Positions 59,668 to 64,000 of a stretch of DNA of 64,000 nucleotides are shown here, piece by piece. Every line of letters begins with the position of its first letter. Position 1 is the first letter of the stretch. This DNA comes from Mytilus galloprovincialis (Eukaryota; Mollusca; Bivalvia; Mytilida; Mytilidae), in NCBI RefSeq assembly GCF_965363235.1, contig NC_134849.1, positions 14,906,863-14,970,862 of the forward strand, in the 5' to 3' direction. The notes beneath the pieces were generated by a model. The model saw only the letters and a program-made list of their open reading frames with translations, did not search any database and was not told the origin of the DNA. Made by a program: the position numbers and the translations under genes.

Positions 59668-60250
59668 AAAGGAGTAGGTCCAGTAAGACCCCTTTTTGGC
59701 CCCAAAACATAGCAGTTTTACAAAATTGTTAAAATGTAAACCTTTAGTTACTTATTGGACAGTAGAATGCTTCTGCTTCATAAATATGGGCTGTTTTGAC
59801 AATACAATGCACATATATCGTGTACTAGCACCATTAAGTCATGCTAAATTACTGAAATCTTCACAATTCTAGCATTTTAGTTAAATTTTACACGGTTTCC
59901 GTGTAAAACGAAAGTGGCCGCATTCGTGTTCGTCCTTAATATTGAAACGTAAGTTGTATTTGATGATAATACATAACATATTTTAAGGTTGAGGATGAAC
60001 ATGGATGCGGCCACTTTCATTTTTGACAAAAACCATCTGAAAAGTGACGTTTTTTGGCATATTTGATAGATTTTTCAAATTTAAGCTTGAATCGGAGCGT
60101 TTTTAATGACTAAACCAGTTAAAATATTTCACATAAACTAATTGAATCAAATGAAATAGACACTTAAGTGTTTAAAAAGTTGTCAAAATCTTTCGGCAGA
60201 TGAACCCGAAATTTTAGGCCAAAATCGGTCCCTACCGGACCTTCTCCTTT
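59668..60250. mobile_element. 583 bp inverted-repeat element with internal hairpin
   Basis: The left end 'aaaggagtaggtccagtaag' and the inverted right end 'aaaggagaaggtccggtagg' agree at 16 of 20 positions. Inside, 'gaaagtggccgcattcgtgt' (about 59920) pairs with the inverted 'tgaaagtggccgcatccatg' at about 59999-60022. No coding capacity. I recall this as a common bivalve repeat; the class is undecided. Confidence 0.6.
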
Positions 60251-60289
60251 ACCTGTGATAAAATAAACATCACAAAAACGTTACTTTTT

Positions 60290-60715
60290 TGGACGTTTTA
60301 TTTGACTTTTGTTTGTGGTGTCCTGGTGTACTGTCATAAATTTATCAGTACGGTCCGTTCTTATTCTGAGTTTAACCTTGTTAATGTACTATCATATTAT
60401 TTATCTTTGTATTTATCTGTGTTGAGTGCTATCATGGTTATTGCTTTTTTTTTGTACTGTATTCCTGTCACGTTGTGTTGTCATTTAGTTGTATTTTTAA
60501 CATTGCCATATACGCATGATGTTTGGCAAACCAGAACACCGGATAGCTTTGATTATGATTAGTGTCTTACGTCGGGTGTCTGTAATCATGCGGTTGTCGT
60601 ATATTTATGCGTATCTTATTTGTTTTCGTTCACTGTTTATTTTTATGTATATAACTCGTTTTTTTTTACTTTACCATTGTCTATTTAGCATTTGCTTTTT
60701 GTTTAAGGCCCAACG
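60290..60715 (+). repeat. Probable dispersed repeat, unnamed
   Basis: 'tgacttttgtttgtggtgtc', 'ctgtcataaatttatcagta', 'tcctgtcacgttgtgttgtc' follow an order I associate with common mussel repeats. The hydrophobic frames here are not taken as genes. Confidence 0.4.
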
Positions 60716-60836
60716 ATGGCTAAACTAATGCAAACTGTAGTGACTATCGCTTGCAACAGTTGTCGGGTAAAAACCAGCCGTGTGTCAAAACCGCTAACCA
60801 GAACCGAAAAAAACCAGTGTTTTGAAGGAATCTTAC

Positions 60837-60897
60837 CGACATCTTTAATTGTAGTTTTTATACATGATATATGGAAATTGAAATTAAGTATTAACAT
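60837..60897 (-). CDS. Candidate first exon of C1q B (weak)
   Basis: An ATG at 60897 opens 20 codons with a short hydrophobic start ('MLILNFNFHIS') and ends before a good donor, 'gtaaga', in phase 1, so it would join the coil exon at 58670 as G|AA (Glu). The hydrophobic stretch is short for a signal peptide and a chance match is possible. Confidence 0.28.
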
Positions 60898-61059
60898 TAG
60901 TGCAAGTATCAGGATATAAACAGTTAAAACAAAGTATCACACAACGTATGTTTATGAATTTATCAATTTTGATTGTAACAATTGATAATATATCACATGT
61001 TTATATTTCGTGTCATCGTAATTTAATCGGAATATGATATAGTTATCGTTTACTTTGCG

Positions 61060-61570
61060 ACTACATTTTGATTGTTTTGTAATGTGAAGTTGAAGAAAAA
61101 GTTGATGAAAAAGATCGCATTCGTCCGTTTTTCACAAATAAAATGAAATATATAGTTATTACGTTTACAACAAAAGAGATATTGCTACATATAAATTGAA
61201 AGTTTACAAGTGGGAAGCTGATATTATTTCTTTTGTCGTAAAGTTTTGTTTTCAACCTACCGTCATTGGCAATTTCTAGATGTAAATCATGTTAAGAGGC
61301 AGACTTCTTTGTATCTTTTGTCTACTTTATCTTTACTTAGATGGGGTAGATGCTTGCAACAAAGTCACCAAATTTTGAATTATTTAGTGAGCAAACATCA
61401 TCTATATAGCGGGACGTAAAGATATCTTCTTTTGTTTCCTCTAACGAAGTTCCTGTATGAATTCAGACTCAAAGGAATAAAGGAACAAGTCGTCAAGAAG
61501 AAGGGTACAGTTGGTTTCCATGGGAATGGCGATAGTTTGTTGAAAAACACGTCCTCCAAACGTAAGTAAT
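61060..61570 (-). pseudogene. Decayed reverse-transcriptase element, copy 5
   Basis: On the minus strand: 'GGRVFQQTIAIPMETNCTLL', 'DLFLYSFESEFIQEL', a shifted 'YIDDVCSLNNSKFGDFV' (about 61370), then 'KTKLYDKRNNISFPLVNFQF' (61255 down). The YIDD box survives but frameshifts and stops surround it. It lies downstream of the candidate exon and upstream of the 58.5 kb exon only if gene B starts beyond 63 kb. Confidence 0.82.
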
Positions 61571-62826
61571 ATGTTTTCAATTTAGAATTCCTTTTTTGAA
61601 TCAGAAATATTTTTTATAATATAACTCTAAACGTGGAATAATGAACAATAGCAATTCTAAAATCAGATCACACTAATTTAGAAAGTAAACAACCGAAATA
61701 ACCTTGACCGAAAAAACATCATTGATCTAAGAAAATGGGAAAAAAACATGACCAAAACTGCCGTTATGTATTTATGTCAATGACAATGTTATTGTTTTGC
61801 TTCTGAATAAAGAAGTTTTAAGAAAACGACATGGCCGACTTTATTCTTTTGTTCATATCCAGGTTATCAAAATAATCGGGTCACATTTGTTTTTGATAAC
61901 TAAACAAGGCCTGTGTCACTTCGTCAGGTACTAACAAAAAATATTAATGGCGGGCCCGACGACTGAACAAAAAGACTTGAAGATTTATTCATACAACAAA
62001 TCCCTTTGACTTTAATGTTTTTCTTCTTCTTATAATATCATGTATTGTGCACATGTTACGTTTGATTTCGTAGCATTTAACGAAATCTCCATTGCAAAGC
62101 GATATATGTTGAATATTATTTTATTTAAGTTATCTCCACCTTATTCTGGTTTTTTTTTAGATAAATCAGTAATATTTGCTATTCGGCAATAAAAAAAAAT
62201 GCAATAAAATAAATTATAATATGGCATTGAAGGATGGGTGTTTTTTCTTCTACATGAGTAACACTATGTGCATTTATTCATGCAATTGTTATTATTTCTA
62301 CTGAATTTTGAATTAGGCATACTTGTATATCCATTTCCTGCATCGCTTTCGATGTTGCCCCTGATCTGAAAACATATTTTATAGGATTGACCAAAAATCG
62401 TTTAAAAGTTGTTTGATCTGAAATAGCCAATCATAGCAATTTGGTTAAACCAAGAGATGCCAAAGATATACCAATAATTAACCACAAACTAGTTTACAGC
62501 CAAAAAAAACTGTTATTTATAAAAGTTTATGCTTCCGGATGCCATTGTCAGTTATGTTTTGTCTATTTTCTGTCGTTTTCCATAGCGAGACTTTTATTCA
62601 TCAGTTACATATCTAATCTTTTCAAAATCTCTTTACACAATATGAATATCTGAAAAAGGAACGTTTTGGATTCACCTGAACAAGCACTGCAATTAATGTT
62701 AAGAAAAGGAAACATTCGATTTTTTTTTTTTGGAATTTGCTTGTCTTTTTTTCTACTCATACTGCAAGCAGATAAAAGAAAAATAGAAATAGATAGGAAC
62801 TATGGTGAAAACTATCGAAAATTTAC
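61571..62826. other. No gene seen
   Basis: AT-rich spacer or intron. Frames at 62441-62653 and 62666-62878 show no likeness. Confidence 0.45.
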
Positions 62827-63006
62827 CTGCTCCATCTTCCTTTATTTTCTTTTGTTCTTGAACGAATACTTTGTTTAATGTCTCCAGTTTTAAGGTAGTT
62901 GTTTTCAACTTTTTATTCTCTTCATTTAAACGCTGATTACCATTCTCCAGATTGTCGACTCTATTTGTCAAACGGTCCATTAATGAAGACAGTCTTGTTA
63001 CTTCAT
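62827..63006 (-). CDS. Coiled-coil exon, C1q-protein type
   Basis: Acceptor 'cattaaatttag' and donor 'gtaaat', phase 1 to 1, 180 nt. It begins 'DEVTRLSSLMDRLTNRVDNL', continues in heptads, and ends 'KKIKEDGA'. It is homologous to the exons at 58470 and 41859. It lacks the 'RLL' or 'KLL' ending that precedes C1q in the others, so it may be an upstream tandem coil exon or an alternative exon of gene B, or belong to a gene beyond the window. Confidence 0.75.
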
Positions 63007-63348
63007 CTAAATTTAATGACCAGGTGAGTATTAATTGCATTTTATAATTCGTATCGGATATTATCTCTTTATTTTTCTATTACATGTTAGAAATTTAAAA
63101 AAAAAGAGCACAAAACAAGACTGTTTTCAATTTATGATAAAATAACGGTCTTTTATGTAAGTGAATAGACTTGATGTGTATTTGTTTTCGAAATTCCAAT
63201 GATAATTGGACGAGATGTCAGAATCTTTTCATACGGCCAGTGTATTCTACTGACATTTTGCAAATAATAATAAAAAATGTAGCTGATAGAGGATTTGATG
63301 TACAGTAGCATTGTAACAGTACTTATAGTAATTTCTGGTCAAATATTA

Positions 63349-63624
63349 CAGCAAACTGTTTTAAGTGTGTAGGTAAAGGGCCTAGCATTGGTGTGCTTGC
63401 TTGCTAACTAACCCATGAAGTCATTATCATGTTAGGTATACTACTCTCCTTTTGGAGTAGTCTAGTCCTACAGACATATAGATTGGTTCTGTTTGACTAG
63501 TCTACTCTTAGTCTACTCTTAAAGGAGGGTATTATACCTTACCTAATAATGACTCCTCGGTTCAGCTAGCAAGCAAGCAAACCAAAGATATTTCCTTTAC
63601 CTACACACTTAAGGTATTTTGCTG
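63349..63624. mobile_element. 276 bp fold-back element with TTA target duplication
   Basis: The two arms of about 100 bp pair: 'cttaagtgtgtaggtaaagg', 'gtttgcttgcttgctag' and 'gagtcattattaggta' on the reversed right arm match 'ttaagtgtgtaggtaaaggg', 'gtgtgcttgcttgctaa' and 'aagtcattatcatgtta' on the left. Ends are CAGCAAA and TTTGCTG; TTA flanks both sides (63346-63348, 63625-63627). A three-base TTA/TAA target fits PIF/Harbinger-type elements; this is inference. Confidence 0.85.
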
Positions 63625-64000
63625 TTATGTTTGGATTATGTTGATATTTGTTTGCCCCTCGGGTTTTCTTGTCATGTACTACATCTTGAATAGTCATCAA
63701 GCAAACATCGATCGGTTGACATTGTCTTTCCACTTTTGCTTAAAAGTTCTTTTGATAATGATAGCGAGGTAATGAAAATATGTCTTTTTCAAGGTTCTAT
63801 AATTTTGTTTTTAAAATTGAATTCGGTACCGTTTAGTAAAGGCATTTGCATCTACTCGTATCGATTGTTCATTACAGTTTTATAAAATCAATATGAAAGT
63901 TCAACCATCGAAATCATATTGTTTCTCGGCATAATCTCAAGATGATGGCAAATAAAACTCAATATGAAGTATTTGACCTCATGTGTCTTATTGTCTATTT
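63625..64000. other. No gene seen
   Basis: AT-rich sequence at the window edge, nothing supported. Confidence 0.5.

Overview
The window looks like nuclear DNA of a marine bivalve, most likely a mussel of the genus Mytilus. It is strongly AT-rich, its few genes are split into short exons with GT..AG introns, it is packed with short interspersed repeats of the kind that fill mussel genomes, and two of its genes encode coiled-coil plus C1q-domain secreted proteins, a family greatly expanded in mussels. The species call is inference; no ribosomal or mitochondrial marker is present. No operon, CRISPR array or bacterial feature was seen.

Layout. 1-20.9 kb: no intact gene. It holds a five-unit tandem repeat (2.1-2.9 kb), several copies of a dispersed repeat called R1 here, a tRNA-type SINE nested in another repeat (8.4-9.1 kb), local direct duplications (3.4-5.2, 9.5-10.2, 10.6-11.2, 15.9-17.0 kb), a dead reverse-transcriptase (RT) copy (14.9-15.7 kb) and a two-unit copy of a bivalve repeat (17.7-18.9 kb). 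20.9-30.7 kb, plus strand: a complete eight-exon gene for a 387-residue FAD-dependent oxidase of the monomeric sarcosine oxidase / pipecolate oxidase (MSOX/PIPOX) family. All exon phases join and the total length equals the family norm. 30.7-34.8 kb: spacer with one unexplained exon-like reading frame.

34.8-46.3 kb, minus strand: a complete four-exon C1q-domain gene (A; 302 residues: signal segment, coiled coil, C1q in two exons). Its 5.7 kb intron 2 carries a 3.9 kb segment bounded by ~235 bp inverted repeats. 47.9-58.7 kb, minus strand: a second C1q gene (B) with the same exon phases; its first exon is uncertain. A further coiled-coil exon at 62.8-63.0 kb, homologous to those of A and B and with the same phases, is either a tandem or alternative exon of B or part of a third gene outside the window.

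49.5-61.6 kb is rich in decayed RT elements of one lineage, with clear nesting: a 305 bp repeat with a 6 bp target duplication interrupts one RT copy in frame, and a 3.7 kb element with matching ends splits the remains of another. I found no convincing new multi-gene system. The best leads are the sarcosine-oxidase-like enzyme that keeps its flavin and oxygen chemistry residues but has a changed substrate site, the modular coiled-coil exons of the C1q cluster, and two uncharacterised long elements (37.0-41.0 kb and 53.7-57.4 kb). Repeat family names R1 to R5 are local labels of mine.
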